A DNA stretch of 64,000 nucleotides, taken from contig NZ_QJJU01000001.1 in assembly GCF_003201655.1 (NCBI RefSeq), positions 1 to 64,000 of the forward strand. Reading direction: 5' to 3'. Origin of the DNA: Mycolicibacterium moriokaense (GTDB lineage Bacteria; Actinomycetota; Actinomycetes; Mycobacteriales; Mycobacteriaceae). The notes beneath the pieces were generated by a model that was not told where the DNA came from, did not search any database, and saw only the letters and a list, made by a program, of their open reading frames with translations. A program made the translations under genes and the position numbers. Positions 1-7,695 of this stretch are shown piece after piece. Within the stretch, counting starts at the first letter, position 1. Every line of letters starts with the position of its first letter.

Positions 1-49
1 ACTCCCAGAACCGACGCTGCACACAATTCAACGAACCAGGACGGCCCAT

Positions 50-74
50 CAACACTCCCTAAACTGAAGTGTTG
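50..74. other. Short inverted repeat upstream of ptsH
   Basis: CAACACT (50-56) and AGTGTTG (68-74) form a perfect 7-bp inverted repeat with an 11-nt loop, about 80 nt before the ptsH start. It could terminate a gene lying left of the window or be a leader structure or operator for ptsH. Nothing else is recognisable in the first 155 bases. Confidence 0.3.
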
Positions 75-155
75 CAACCACCCTCTGAACCCAAGCGAGT
101 AGTTCACGCCATTACGTCGAATTCGACAGACAGACTCAACAAGAAGGAGACCCTC

Positions 156-413
156 ATGCCCACCAAGACCGTCATCGTCGGCTCGGCCATCGGACTGCAC
201 GCCCGGCCTGCCGCCATCATCGCCGAAGCCGTCGTCAACGCAGGCGTACCCGTCACCCTCTCGGTGGACGGCGGCGAGCCAGTCGACGCCGGCTCAGCGC
301 TGATGATCATGACGCTGGGCGCAGGCAACGGCGCAGAGGTCACCGTTGCCTCCGACGACGCGGCTGCGCTTGCGACCGTCGCCGAGCTGGTTCAGCAAGA
401 CCTCGACGCCTAA
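156..413 (+). CDS. ptsH: HPr phosphocarrier protein of the PTS
   Basis: HPr, the small cytoplasmic carrier that takes phosphate from enzyme I and passes it to sugar-specific EIIA components. The 85-residue product has the family's usual length. The phosphorylated histidine is His15 in GLHARPA, and Ser47 in the GSALMIMTLGAG stretch matches the family's regulatory serine position. The ATG at 156 is chosen because an AAGGAG ribosome site lies 5-10 nt upstream; the open frame extends to 69 but the extra residues do not look like HPr. In mycobacteria ptsH usually ends a fructose PTS cluster, so fruA/ptsI may lie left of the window (inference). An ATPase gene remnant follows in the same reading frame after the stop. 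Confidence 0.95.
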   Translation: MPTKTVIVGSAIGLHARPAAIIAEAVVNAGVPVTLSVDGGEPVDAGSALMIMTLGAGNGAEVTVASDDAAALATVAELVQQDLDA

Positions 414-479
414 CTCCGGGCTGCCACCCCCACGACCTCGCTGTGCGCAGTTAGCGGATCTGACCCCTCCGGCATCCCC

Positions 480-665
480 TTAGAATTCGCAAACCAGGGC
501 CAGGTCGTCGTCGAGGTGCCCTTCGACGGGAACCTGCGGCCCGGCGGCGTGATCGATCACACCAACCAGATGTCCCCGCCTGCGCGGCGCCGTTTCGTCG
601 AGATCGCCGCTGCGCTCGCCAAGCACTTCCCCAGCCGCGACGACCGCAGCAGGGAACGCTACTAA
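480..665 (+). pseudogene. C-terminal remnant of a MinD/ParA-like ATPase
   Basis: An open stretch in the ptsH frame ends at TAA 663-665 and encodes about 60 residues with no start codon or ribosome site. It reads like the tail of an actinobacterial MinD/ParA-type ATPase: VVVEVPFDGNLRPGGVID, then SPPARRRFVEIAAALAKHF and a charged end. The Walker A half of such a protein is absent, and the upstream part (414-479) does not look like coding sequence. Mycobacterial proteins with this tail include EspI/Rv3860/Rv3888c-type ATPases associated with ESX loci (recalled). The stop overlaps the stop of the convergent regulator gene. Probably a decayed gene left by a deletion; family assignment moderate. 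Confidence 0.55.
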
Positions 666-1393
666 TCGATCTGCTTGAGCAGCGATTCGATCGCGTCGAT
701 CGCCGCGGCAGGTAGCAGCGCCTCGGCTTCCGCACCGGCGATGTCATCTTCGGAAACACCTGCCGCTTGGGCGGTTTCGGCGATGGTCAGGTTCGCGCGG
801 CGACGGGTGGCGTACAGCCTCTGGCCCAGAGTCGCACGCGGCGCGGTTGCCCCGAGCATGGTGAGCTGGTCGATCTGACGACGCACGGTACCCAGCGCCT
901 TGATCAACGCTGGCGTGACCTGGCTTATGCGGGTGGCGCGGGCGGCGACAGCTTCGAGCTTTCGAAGGTCGGCCAGGATCGACGTCACCCGCGGGGTGAA
1001 CAGCGGGTCGTCGACCGGTGGCAGCGAGTCGACGGCCCCGCCGAGGGTATGCACCGCGGTGATGACGGCCTGGGCGATCAGCTGCCCTTCGTCCGCGCCC
1101 GCGACGGGTTCGCTTGGCCTCTCCCGCGCGACGGGCTCGCCCTTGCGCAGTCGCGCGATGGCCCCTTGCGGCCATTGCAGCACCTCTTCGAGCTTTGCTC
1201 GGGTGCGCTCGCGCGGCCAGCTTCGGCCCTTTTCGAAGGCGATAAGGGCACCGGCGTTGATGATTCCGTCCGCCGCCAGGCTGCGCTGGCTGATGTCGAG
1301 TTCTCGCCTGCGCGCGGCGGCCGCCGCGCCCGCGCGGGCCAGTCCGGCGTCGATGGCGTCCGGCGCCTCAGCGGTCGACTCCGCGTCTGTCAT
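662..1393 (-). CDS. Double helix-turn-helix (XRE-type) regulator
   Basis: A 243-residue protein with two helix-turn-helix-like regions. The N-terminal one (about residues 25-80) contains RRRELDISQRSLAADG and an EKGRSWPRE segment typical of XRE domains; the C-terminal one (about 190-243) contains GQRLYATRRRANLTIAETA followed by AAGVSEDD. The middle is helical with no recognised domain. ATG 1393 is preferred because the upstream extension (to 1480) is compositionally unlike a regulator N-terminus. Its stop overlaps that of the MinD-like remnant on the other strand. It may act as a DNA-binding or partition-type partner of that lost ATPase; this is inference. Target sites are unknown. Confidence 0.7.
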   Translation of the reverse strand: MTDAESTAEAPDAIDAGLARAGAAAAARRRELDISQRSLAADGIINAGALIAFEKGRSWPRERTRAKLEEVLQWPQGAIARLRKGEPVARERPSEPVAGADEGQLIAQAVITAVHTLGGAVDSLPPVDDPLFTPRVTSILADLRKLEAVAARATRISQVTPALIKALGTVRRQIDQLTMLGATAPRATLGQRLYATRRRANLTIAETAQAAGVSEDDIAGAEAEALLPAAAIDAIESLLKQID

Positions 1394-1741
1394 TACGGCA
1401 ATACCTCGCTGAGTGGGTGCTGCGCAGGGTGCCGCAATAGTAACCATCCCGGCCGCGACTGCTATGGCTTGGCAGCGCATTTTGCCGGATCGATATGTGG
1501 CAGGGCTACACCTTTGGCAGTCACTTAACCGTATCGATGCTACGGAACGACACCTCTGGATGCCGTTCTCGTTCTCTCAGGTCAGACGTATTTCTGGATT
1601 TCGATGCGGGAACATTTGCCGTGGAGCGTCGGCATAGGACGGTGTGCGCAGCGTTCCTAACCGTTGCATCGCTACGGTTAATACGCTACGGTTAGCGCCA
1701 TCGCGGCGAGGCGCCGCAGGGCGTGTAGAGGAGCAACAGCG
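1394..1741. promoter_or_regulatory. whiB6 upstream region with repeated motifs
   Basis: This 348-base stretch holds no credible gene. CGCTACGGTTA occurs twice as a direct repeat, at 1670-1680 and 1684-1694. A related GCTACGG lies at 1539-1545, where it pairs with CCGTA at 1529-1533 as an inverted repeat, and a TAACCG copy at about 1658 is inverted relative to the downstream CGGTTA. The cluster ends about 47 nt before the whiB6 start, so it probably holds the whiB6 promoter and binding sites for a regulator. The promoter of the divergent HTH regulator must lie at the left end. Confidence 0.5.
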
Positions 1742-2032
1742 ATGACCGCACCGGAATGGGAAGAGACGCCGATAGGCGCGTGCACCCGAGATCCAGAACG
1801 ATGGACCACCACGGGAGACGAAGAAGCCAAGGCCATCTGCCGGGCATGCCCGCGCCGATGGCAGTGCGCCCGCGATGCGTGCGAACTTCCACGCGCGGAG
1901 GGCCTGTGGGCGGGCATCTTCATCCCCGAGGGCGGACGGGGGCGAACGTTTGCCCTGCGCCAGTTGCGTTCGCTAGCCGAGCGCAACGGCCAGGCTGTGC
2001 GCGACCGGCGACTCTTCGCAGAATCCGCCTGA
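1742..2032 (+). CDS. whiB6: WhiB-family iron-sulfur regulator, WhiB6-like
   Basis: A 96-residue WhiB protein with the four cluster-binding cysteines at Cys14, Cys33, Cys36 and Cys42 (C-x18-C-x2-C-x5-C) and the glycine/tryptophan turn GLWAG. The body is strongly similar to what I recall of M. tuberculosis WhiB6, for example DPERWTTTGDEEAKAICRAC and FALRQLRSLAERNG. WhiB6 carries a redox-sensitive [4Fe-4S] cluster and controls ESX-1 and stress genes in M. tuberculosis. ATG 1742 gives a slightly shorter N-terminus than the M. tuberculosis annotation. The upstream repeats suggest dedicated regulation and two hairpins follow the gene. No ESX-1 gene is visible next to it in this window. Confidence 0.9.
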   Translation: MTAPEWEETPIGACTRDPERWTTTGDEEAKAICRACPRRWQCARDACELPRAEGLWAGIFIPEGGRGRTFALRQLRSLAERNGQAVRDRRLFAESA

Positions 2033-2041
2033 GCGGCCGCC

Positions 2042-2077
2042 CGTTCGCCGCCGATGTCGGGGGGTCGGCGGCGAACG
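2042..2077 (+). terminator. Hairpin after whiB6
   Basis: A perfect 13-bp inverted repeat, CGTTCGCCGCCGA (2042-2054) and TCGGCGGCGAACG (2065-2077), with a 10-nt loop, starts 10 nt after the whiB6 stop. It lacks a U-tract, as is common for mycobacterial terminators. Confidence 0.6.
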
Positions 2078-2100
2078 CGTGGCCGGAACGGGCTTCGCCT

Positions 2101-2157
2101 CGAACCTGAGCTTGTGCTCGAAGATTCAGCAAAATCTCGCGCACAACTTCAGGTTCG
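2101..2157 (-). terminator. Long imperfect hairpin after the carboxyltransferase gene
   Basis: Arms 2101-2117 and 2141-2157 pair over 17 positions with two mismatches (CGAACCTGA pairs with TCAGGTTCG at the base), and AGATT/AATCT pair inside the loop. It lies 13 nt beyond the stop of the leftward carboxyltransferase gene, so it most likely ends that transcript. Together with the adjacent hairpin it separates two convergent units. Confidence 0.5.
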
Positions 2158-2169
2158 CCGACTTGCCAC

Positions 2170-3744
2170 CTACCAGGTGTCCACGAACCGGCGGCCGCCC
2201 GGCGGTTGCTCTCGTGACGCGGCCGCCGCGAGGGTGGCGGCGATCAGCCCGCGGGTTTCGGCGGGATCGATGACGTCGTCGATCTCGAACAGCACGGCGG
2301 CGTTGAGCGCCTTGGCATTTTCCTGCGCGACGGCGGTCGCCTGCCGGACGCGCTCCTCACGCTCGTCGTCGTCGGCGATCTTCTCGAGCTCCTTGCGCAG
2401 CCCGAGCCGGACGGCACCCTCGAGGCCCATCGGGCCGAGGTGCGCACCCGGCCACGCCACGGTGAGCAGTGGCTCATGCAGGCTGCCCCCTGTCATCGCC
2501 TGTGCGCCAAGGCCGTAGCCACGGCGAAGGATCACGGCGATCAGCGGCACGCGCATCGCTGCGCCGGCGACGAGCATGCGCGAAGCGCGGCGCACCAGTG
2601 CTTCGGCCTCGGCCGCAGGTCCCACCATGTAGCCGGGGCAGTCGACGAGCGACACGACCGGAAGGCCGAACGCGTCGCACAGTTGCAGGAAACGGGCGGC
2701 CTTGTCGGCGGCGGCCGCGGTGATCGCACCTGCCATCACCCGGGTGTTGTTGGCGATGACGCCGACCGCTCGGCCGTCGATTCTGGCCAGGGCGGTCACC
2801 ATCTCCGGTGCGAACCGCTCGCGAAGGAACGTCACCGAGCCGTCGTCGGCCAACGTCTCGATTATCGGTGCGACGAAATAGGCGCGCCTGGCACGCTCGG
2901 GAATCATTGTGCGCAAACGTGTTTGGTCGCCGGCTTCGCCCGCGGCCGTCGCACCCTGGAAGTAACCCATGAGCCGCTTGGTCACGGCCACGGCCTCGGC
3001 CTCGTCGGCGACGACGATGTCGACCACTCCGTTGGGCTCCTGCATCGACATCGGCCCGACGTCGTCCGGGGGGACGTCGCCGAGCCCGCCGCCTGCGATC
3101 ATCGCCGGTCCGCCCATTCCGAGCGAGGCGTCCTCTGTGGCGACGATCAGATCGGAGCACCCCGCGATCACGGCATTGCCCGCAAAGCAGCGGCCCTTAA
3201 CGATCGCGATCCGCGGCACCAGCCCCGACAGCGCGGCCCACAGCTTGAACGCCCTGGCGTCGAGCGCGGACACGACGGGGTAGTCGGTGTCGCCAGGACG
3301 GCCGCCGCCGCCTTCGGCGAAGAACACGGTTGGCAGCCGCAACCGATCGATGATTTCGAAGAGCCGGTCCTTCTTGCGGTGGCCGAGCGCGCCCTGGGTA
3401 CCGGCGAGCACGGTGTAGTCGTAGGACAACACGGCGCACGCGCTGCGTTCATCGCCGAATACGTCGCCGTTGATGCGTGCGGTACCCGCGATCAATCCGT
3501 CGGCAGGGGTGCGCGCGATCAGGTCGGCCACATCGCGACGAAAACGCTGGGCCGCAATCGCAAACCGGCCGTATTCGACGAACGAGCCCGCGTCGACCAG
3601 ATCCTCGACATTCTCCCGCGCGGTTCGGCCGTTGCCTGCATGCCTGCGTTCGACCGCATCGGGGCGCGCTGCGTCCTCGGTGAGCGCGCGACGACGCAAC
3701 AATTCGGCGTGATCGTCGCGGATCGGCTCGTCAGGTTCGGTCAT
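2170..3744 (-). CDS. Acyl-CoA carboxylase carboxyltransferase (AccD-type)
   Basis: A 524-residue biotin-dependent carboxyltransferase with both crotonase-fold halves. It would transfer carboxyl from carboxybiotin to an acyl-CoA. The N-terminal half has the [10 protein letters not shown] entry, the [11 protein letters not shown] segment and a glycine-rich [11 protein letters not shown] loop; the C-terminal half has [13 protein letters not shown] and [11 protein letters not shown], typical oxyanion and acyl-CoA regions of AccD/PccB proteins. No biotin carboxylase or BCCP gene is adjacent, so the partner alpha subunit must be elsewhere and the acyl substrate cannot be told. ATG 3744 is chosen because the upstream extension is low-quality sequence; it overlaps the 3' end of the upstream DivIVA-motif gene by 14 nt, suggesting co-transcription. 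Confidence 0.85.
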   Translation of the reverse strand: MTEPDEPIRDDHAELLRRRALTEDAARPDAVERRHAGNGRTARENVEDLVDAGSFVEYGRFAIAAQRFRRDVADLIARTPADGLIAGTARINGDVFGDERSACAVLSYDYTVLAGTQGALGHRKKDRLFEIIDRLRLPTVFFAEGGGGRPGDTDYPVVSALDARAFKLWAALSGLVPRIAIVKGRCFAGNAVIAGCSDLIVATEDASLGMGGPAMIAGGGLGDVPPDDVGPMSMQEPNGVVDIVVADEAEAVAVTKRLMGYFQGATAAGEAGDQTRLRTMIPERARRAYFVAPIIETLADDGSVTFLRERFAPEMVTALARIDGRAVGVIANNTRVMAGAITAAAADKAARFLQLCDAFGLPVVSLVDCPGYMVGPAAEAEALVRRASRMLVAGAAMRVPLIAVILRRGYGLGAQAMTGGSLHEPLLTVAWPGAHLGPMGLEGAVRLGLRKELEKIADDDEREERVRQATAVAQENAKALNAAVLFEIDDVIDPAETRGLIAATLAAAASREQPPGGRRFVDTW

Positions 3745-4006
3745 CGAGGCTGGCGATCGTCGCTTCGAGCTGTTCGAGGAATTCATCGACCTCGTCTTCG
3801 TTGTAGCCCCGCTTACCGATCGGCGGCTTGGAAAAGGACACGGCGTGCACGTCATCGACCGACAGGTTTCCGTGGCCGTCGAGCCGGCTGGCAGCCCGCT
3901 GCAGGAAGGCGTCGACCTCGTCGTTGTTATAGCCGCGCTTACCCCACGGCGGTTTATCGAATGTTGCGTATCGGACGTCTTGGGCGGTCAAGCGACGGGC
4001 GCTCAT
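3731..4006 (-). CDS. Small protein with two tandem DivIVA-domain motifs
   Basis: A 91-residue protein made almost wholly of two copies of the actinobacterial DivI1A motif: one around [20 protein letters not shown] and one around [19 protein letters not shown]. In DivIVA/Wag31 a similar segment begins the membrane-binding, curvature-sensing N-terminal region; here the long coiled coil of Wag31 is missing. ATG 4006 is chosen because the extension to 4183 overlaps the divergent EVE gene and lacks the motif. It overlaps the carboxyltransferase gene downstream. A perfect DnaA box lies 27 nt upstream of the start. A role in polar or septal assembly is plausible but inferred. Confidence 0.8.
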   Translation of the reverse strand: MSARRLTAQDVRYATFDKPPWGKRGYNNDEVDAFLQRAASRLDGHGNLSVDDVHAVSFSKPPIGKRGYNEDEVDEFLEQLEATIASLDDRT

Positions 4007-4032
4007 GGCGTCTGATGCTAACGCGGCCAGAG

Positions 4033-4041
4033 TTATCCACA
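4033..4041 (+). promoter_or_regulatory. Consensus DnaA box between divergent genes
   Basis: TTATCCACA, a perfect match to the bacterial DnaA box, lies in the 87-base gap between the leftward DivIVA-motif gene (start 4006) and the rightward EVE gene (start 4094), far from oriC. Confidence 0.5.
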
Positions 4042-4093
4042 GGGCGTCATCTGACGTGGCGATTATGTCGGCGATCCGGCTTAACGTGCGGTC

Positions 4094-4513
4094 ATGACCA
4101 ACTGGATCAATACCGTCAGCCGTGGCCACGTCGAGCGTGGCGTGCAGGGCCGCTTTACCCAGGCCAATCACGGCAAGCCGCACATGTTGAAGAAGATGGC
4201 CAAAGGCGACTGGATCGTCTTCTACTCCCCGAAGACCGACTACCCCGACGGCGAGCCGTTGCAGGCCTTCACCGCCATCGGGCAGGTCGCCGACGATGAG
4301 CCGTACCAGGCCGAGATGTCACCGGATTTCCAGCCGTGGCGGCGCAATGTCGATTTCCTCGACTGCACCGAAACGCCGATCCGGCCGCTGCTCGAGGAAC
4401 TGAACTTCATCGAGGACAAGGCCCGGTGGGGTTACAAATTCCGGTTCGGCGTGTTCAAGATCGACGACCATGACCTGCAGGTGCTCCGTTCGGCGATGAC
4501 CGCCTCCGGCTGA
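4094..4513 (+). CDS. EVE-domain protein (UPF0310-type)
   Basis: A 139-residue single-domain protein of the EVE family, a PUA-like fold proposed to bind modified nucleic-acid bases. Typical features are the opening [19 protein letters not shown], the [15 protein letters not shown] segment and the closing [12 protein letters not shown]. Family length is about 140 residues, so it is complete. It is divergent from the DivIVA-motif gene across a short gap containing a DnaA box, and is followed 16 nt later by the pirin gene in the same direction. The specific ligand is unknown, and no restriction or modification gene lies nearby. Confidence 0.85.
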   Translation: MTNWINTVSRGHVERGVQGRFTQANHGKPHMLKKMAKGDWIVFYSPKTDYPDGEPLQAFTAIGQVADDEPYQAEMSPDFQPWRRNVDFLDCTETPIRPLLEELNFIEDKARWGYKFRFGVFKIDDHDLQVLRSAMTASG

Positions 4514-4529
4514 GGACTACCGTGGGTCC

Positions 4530-5495
4530 GTGAGCAACACCGACGCCGCGCCTGCCGAACTCGCCTGTGTGGCTTCGCCATTCGCCGGCGTGCTGCATCC
4601 GCGAGAGGTGCCGCTTGGCGGGCCGCGGGCAATACGGGTGCGGCGCACACTGCCGCAGCGGGAGCGATCGCTGATCGGGGCGTGGTGTTTCGCCGACCAC
4701 TATGGTCCCCACGACGTGCGTGGCGGCAAGGGGATGGACGTGCCACCGCATCCCCACACCGGATTGCAAACTGTCAGTTGGCTGTTCAGCGGTGAGGTGG
4801 AACATCGCGACAGCGCGGGTGTTCATGCGATGGTGCGGCCCGGCGAGCTCAACCTGATGACCGCGGGTGCGGGCATCTGCCATTCCGAGGTCTCCACTGC
4901 GGCCACCACCGTTCTGCACGGTGTCCAGCTGTGGGTGGCGCTGCCCGACTCCGACCGTGACACCGGTCGGGACTTCGCCCACTACGTGCCGCAGCCGAGC
5001 ACTGTCGCCGGCGCCACCCTGCGGGTGTTCCTCGGCGAGCTGGCAGGCGACCGCTCACCCGTGCACACCTTCACTCCGCTGCTCGGCGCGCAGATCGACC
5101 TCGACCCTGGGGCCCACCTCACCCTCGACGTCGATCCCGCCTTCGAGCACGGCGTGCTGCTCGACGAGGGCACCGTCGAGGTCGGGGGCACCGCGCTTGC
5201 AGTGGCCGATCTGGCATTCGAGGCAGCCGGGGCCGACTGCCTGGAGGTCGTCAACCGTGGCCACAGCCCGGCGCGTGTGGTGCTGCTCGGCGGTCCCCCG
5301 TTTCCCGAGCAGCTGGTGATGTGGTGGAACTTCGTCGGACGCAGCCACGAGGACATCGCGGCTTACCGGCAGATGTGGGAGGACCACGACGGCCGCTTCG
5401 GTGCCGTGCAGGGTTACCAGGGAGCCGTCTCACGCCTGCCCGCCCCGCCACTGCCAAATGCGACGTTGCGTCCGCGGCCCAATCCGGGCGTATAG
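4530..5495 (+). CDS. Pirin family protein
   Basis: A 321-residue two-cupin pirin. The N-terminal cupin has the metal-site signature around PPHPHTGLQTVSWLFSGEVE and HRDSAGVHAMVRPGELNLM, with the GICHSE segment following; the C-terminal cupin carries HNLSFDP-like elements less clearly. Bacterial pirins bind iron; some have quercetinase activity and others act as metabolic cofactors, so the substrate cannot be assigned. The start is GTG 4530, 16 nt after the EVE stop. The gene ends 8 nt before a small acetyltransferase gene, and the three genes probably share a transcript. Confidence 0.88.
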   Translation: MSNTDAAPAELACVASPFAGVLHPREVPLGGPRAIRVRRTLPQRERSLIGAWCFADHYGPHDVRGGKGMDVPPHPHTGLQTVSWLFSGEVEHRDSAGVHAMVRPGELNLMTAGAGICHSEVSTAATTVLHGVQLWVALPDSDRDTGRDFAHYVPQPSTVAGATLRVFLGELAGDRSPVHTFTPLLGAQIDLDPGAHLTLDVDPAFEHGVLLDEGTVEVGGTALAVADLAFEAAGADCLEVVNRGHSPARVVLLGGPPFPEQLVMWWNFVGRSHEDIAAYRQMWEDHDGRFGAVQGYQGAVSRLPAPPLPNATLRPRPNPGV

Positions 5496-5503
5496 AGGAA
5501 GGC

Positions 5504-5836
5504 ATGGCCACCGACAAGACAGGCGCACCCACCACCGTCACCCACGAGTCCGACCGCTTCAACATCGAAGTCGACGGACAGAAAGTCGGCTTCACCGATT
5601 ACGCCGATCGCGGCGGCCAGCGGATCTTCACGCACACCGAGGTGTCTGACGAATTCGGCGGACGCGGTCTGGCAACGATTCTCGTCAATGAAGCGCTGCA
5701 GAAAACCCGCGACGCCGGGCTGCGGATCGTCGCCGTATGTCCGATGGTGGCCGGGTTCGTGGAGAAGCATCCCGAGTTCGCCGACGACGTCGACCCTGTG
5801 GACGTGGACGTCAAACGCTGGCTGGCGAACTCTTAG
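5504..5836 (+). CDS. Small GNAT-type N-acetyltransferase (YjdJ-like)
   Basis: A 110-residue protein of the short GNAT subfamily (PF14542-type). The acetyl-CoA-binding loop is in SDEFGGRGLATILVNEAL (about residues 48-65), preceded by the IFTHTEVSDE strand that is typical of the family; the protein ends CPMVAGFVEKHPEF. The natural substrate is not known. ATG 5504 follows an AGGAAGG ribosome site, and the longer open frame upstream overlaps pirin in another frame, so it is rejected. It lies in a rightward run of small genes (EVE, pirin, GNAT, thioesterase-like). Confidence 0.85.
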   Translation: MATDKTGAPTTVTHESDRFNIEVDGQKVGFTDYADRGGQRIFTHTEVSDEFGGRGLATILVNEALQKTRDAGLRIVAVCPMVAGFVEKHPEFADDVDPVDVDVKRWLANS

Positions 5837-5864
5837 CCGGACTAACCCGATATCGTCGGTCGCG

Positions 5865-6713
5865 ATGACCACCCAGGATCGCGCGACCCGCGCGCCGGCA
5901 GGCAGTCGCCTACCCCCGGCGTTCTTTATCCCCGATGGCGACGCGTTCGTGCCAACAGCCCTCGCACGCGGGCCGTGGGGTCAGACGATCAGCGGCATGG
6001 TGACCGGGGGCATCCTCGGCCACGTGATCGAGCGTGACGTCGGCGATCCCGACTTCCAGCCCGCCCGGCTGACCGTCGACCTGCTGCGACCGGCTGCCAT
6101 GGCTCCGCTGCGGGTCCAGACAACCGTGGTCCGCGAGGGACGGCGGTTGCTGCTGGCGGACGCGGTGGTTATGCAATCCGATACCGTCGTCGCCCGCGCC
6201 AGCGCGCTGTTCCTGCGCCGCGGTGACCAGCCGACCGACGAGGTGTGGACATCACCGGTGACGATGCCGCCGCTGCCTGCGGCACCGGATCCGATACCCG
6301 ACGACTTGAGCATGCTGGTGTGGACTTACGGCAAGGACGACCACACGCCCGGCCCTGGATTCGGGCTCATCGCATGGCAGCACGCGGGCCCCAAGTACGT
6401 CTGGGTGCGCTCCATCCGACCGCTCGTCGACGGCCAACCCCTGACACCGTTCACCCACGCCGCGATGGCAGGCGATATGGCCAGTTCGCTAACTCATTAC
6501 GGCACAGGCGGTTTGAGGTTCATCAACGCGGACTACACCCTGTCACTGAGCCGGCTGCCCGACGGTCCGTACATCGGTCTGGCCGCGCTCACGCACACCA
6601 GCCACGCTGGCGTGGCCACCGGCACCGCCACGATCGTCGATCAACGCGGCCCAATCGGCACCGGTGTCGCCACCGCGTTGTCCAACCCTGGTTTCGACCC
6701 CCCGCACCCTTAG
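5865..6713 (+). CDS. Acyl-CoA thioesterase-like double-hotdog protein
   Basis: A 282-residue protein resembling the actinobacterial TesB-like thioesterase family. Visible elements are the N-terminal hotdog (RGPWGQTISGMVTGGILGHV, then RLTVDLLRPA and VREGRRLLLADAVV) and the C-terminal half with FTHAAMAGDMASSLTHYGT and FINADYTLSLSRLPDG. Such proteins hydrolyse acyl-CoAs or related thioesters; chain length cannot be told. ATG 5865 starts 28 nt after the GNAT stop, and the longer upstream frame overlaps that gene. Its stop overlaps by 4 nt that of the convergent oxidoreductase gene. Confidence 0.8.
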   Translation: MTTQDRATRAPAGSRLPPAFFIPDGDAFVPTALARGPWGQTISGMVTGGILGHVIERDVGDPDFQPARLTVDLLRPAAMAPLRVQTTVVREGRRLLLADAVVMQSDTVVARASALFLRRGDQPTDEVWTSPVTMPPLPAAPDPIPDDLSMLVWTYGKDDHTPGPGFGLIAWQHAGPKYVWVRSIRPLVDGQPLTPFTHAAMAGDMASSLTHYGTGGLRFINADYTLSLSRLPDGPYIGLAALTHTSHAGVATGTATIVDQRGPIGTGVATALSNPGFDPPHP

Positions 6714-7186
6714 CGCGGCCGCAAGACGACCACGGGAATCTCGCGCTCGGTCCAGCTCTGGTAGTTGTCGAAGTCCGCGTAGACCTCCACCAGTTTCGGC
6801 CAGAGCCGAGCCCGGTCTTCGGGATCGGCCGTGCCTGCCCGCACCGCGCGACGGTCGGCACCGATCTCAACGAAGGTGTCGGGGTTGGCCACCAGGTTGC
6901 GGTACCACTGCGGATCCTCGGGCCGTCCGCCCTGGGAGGCGACGATCACCACGTCGGCACCGTCGAGCATGTAGAGCAGCGGCGTGACGAACACCTTGCC
7001 GGACTTGCGGCCACGGTGCTCAAGCAACAGGGTGGGCACCGGCTTGCGGAAGCCCGCGCCGATGCGCCACTTCCCGCCGACCTTTCCGCGAGTGCGACGG
7101 TAGACCCACACGTGCGCCTTGCCCGCGTACTTGAAGATCTTGGGCAGCAGCGGGGAGTCCAGCTGCTTGGGACGTTCCTGCGGCAT
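6710..7186 (-). CDS. Nitroreductase-family deazaflavin (F420)-dependent oxidoreductase
   Basis: A 158-residue protein of the mycobacterial Ddn-like family, which uses reduced F420 to reduce quinones or nitro compounds. The diagnostic stretch is PTLLLEHRGRKSGKVFVTPL followed by LYMLDGADVVIVASQGG and NPQWYRNL-type residues (here DPQWYRNLVANPD). The start is ATG 7186, overlapping the TGA of the upstream PPOX gene by 1 nt (TGATG), so the two are translationally coupled. Its stop overlaps that of the convergent thioesterase-like gene. Confidence 0.85.
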   Translation of the reverse strand: MPQERPKQLDSPLLPKIFKYAGKAHVWVYRRTRGKVGGKWRIGAGFRKPVPTLLLEHRGRKSGKVFVTPLLYMLDGADVVIVASQGGRPEDPQWYRNLVANPDTFVEIGADRRAVRAGTADPEDRARLWPKLVEVYADFDNYQSWTEREIPVVVLRPR

Positions 7187-7653
7187 CAGAGGTACTGGGC
7201 GGTGCTGCCGCCGATCGGCATCGCGCCCGTCCCGAGCTTGCGGTGATCCCAGCTGCGTAACCGGCTTGGCACGACGCGCACGCAGATGCGATTGTTCATC
7301 ATCTGGTCGATGAACGGGCGCATCTCGTCGGTGTAGGGCCCGGTGTAGCGCTCCCACACGCTAATTCCAACGCGCAGAATGGTTTCCGCATCGTCGACGA
7401 TCTCGGCGTTGCCGTCGATCGACACTCCGCGCAACGTGTCGTAGCTCTGCCCGTCCTCGATCATCACCGTGATCGTCGGGTCGCGGAACAGGTTGACGGC
7501 CTTCTGCGACTTGGCCTTGGTCTCGAACCAGATCTCACCATCGACGACGGCGTACCACATCGCGACCAGGTGCGGCCTGCCGTCGGGTAGCACGGTCGCC
7601 ATCGTCGCGGTCCTGCTGCGCTCAATGAATTCCGTGATCTCGTCGTCCGTCAT
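7186..7653 (-). CDS. PPOX-class probable F420-dependent oxidoreductase
   Basis: A 155-residue split-barrel protein of the pyridoxamine-5'-phosphate-oxidase-like group, F420-dependent in mycobacteria. Features are FIERSRTATMATVLPDGRPH, the MWYAVVDGEIWFETKAKSQK strand pair and a conserved DPTITVMIEDG. ATG 7653 is chosen as the family-like start; a GTG at 7683 would add ten residues. The gene is coupled by a 1-nt overlap to the Ddn-like gene downstream and lies 42 nt after the stop of the molybdopterin oxidoreductase, so all three may be one redox operon. Confidence 0.83.
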   Translation of the reverse strand: MTDDEITEFIERSRTATMATVLPDGRPHLVAMWYAVVDGEIWFETKAKSQKAVNLFRDPTITVMIEDGQSYDTLRGVSIDGNAEIVDDAETILRVGISVWERYTGPYTDEMRPFIDQMMNNRICVRVVPSRLRSWDHRKLGTGAMPIGGSTAQYL

Positions 7654-7695
7654 GACGATCTTCGCGCGTTGGTTTATGCCCACTTCTGGATACTT

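Noticed and set aside
2440-4299. 619-codon open frame on the plus strand
   Set aside because: It is antisense to the carboxyltransferase and DivIVA-motif genes, is rich in His/Arg/Gly without any domain, and results from high-GC codon bias.
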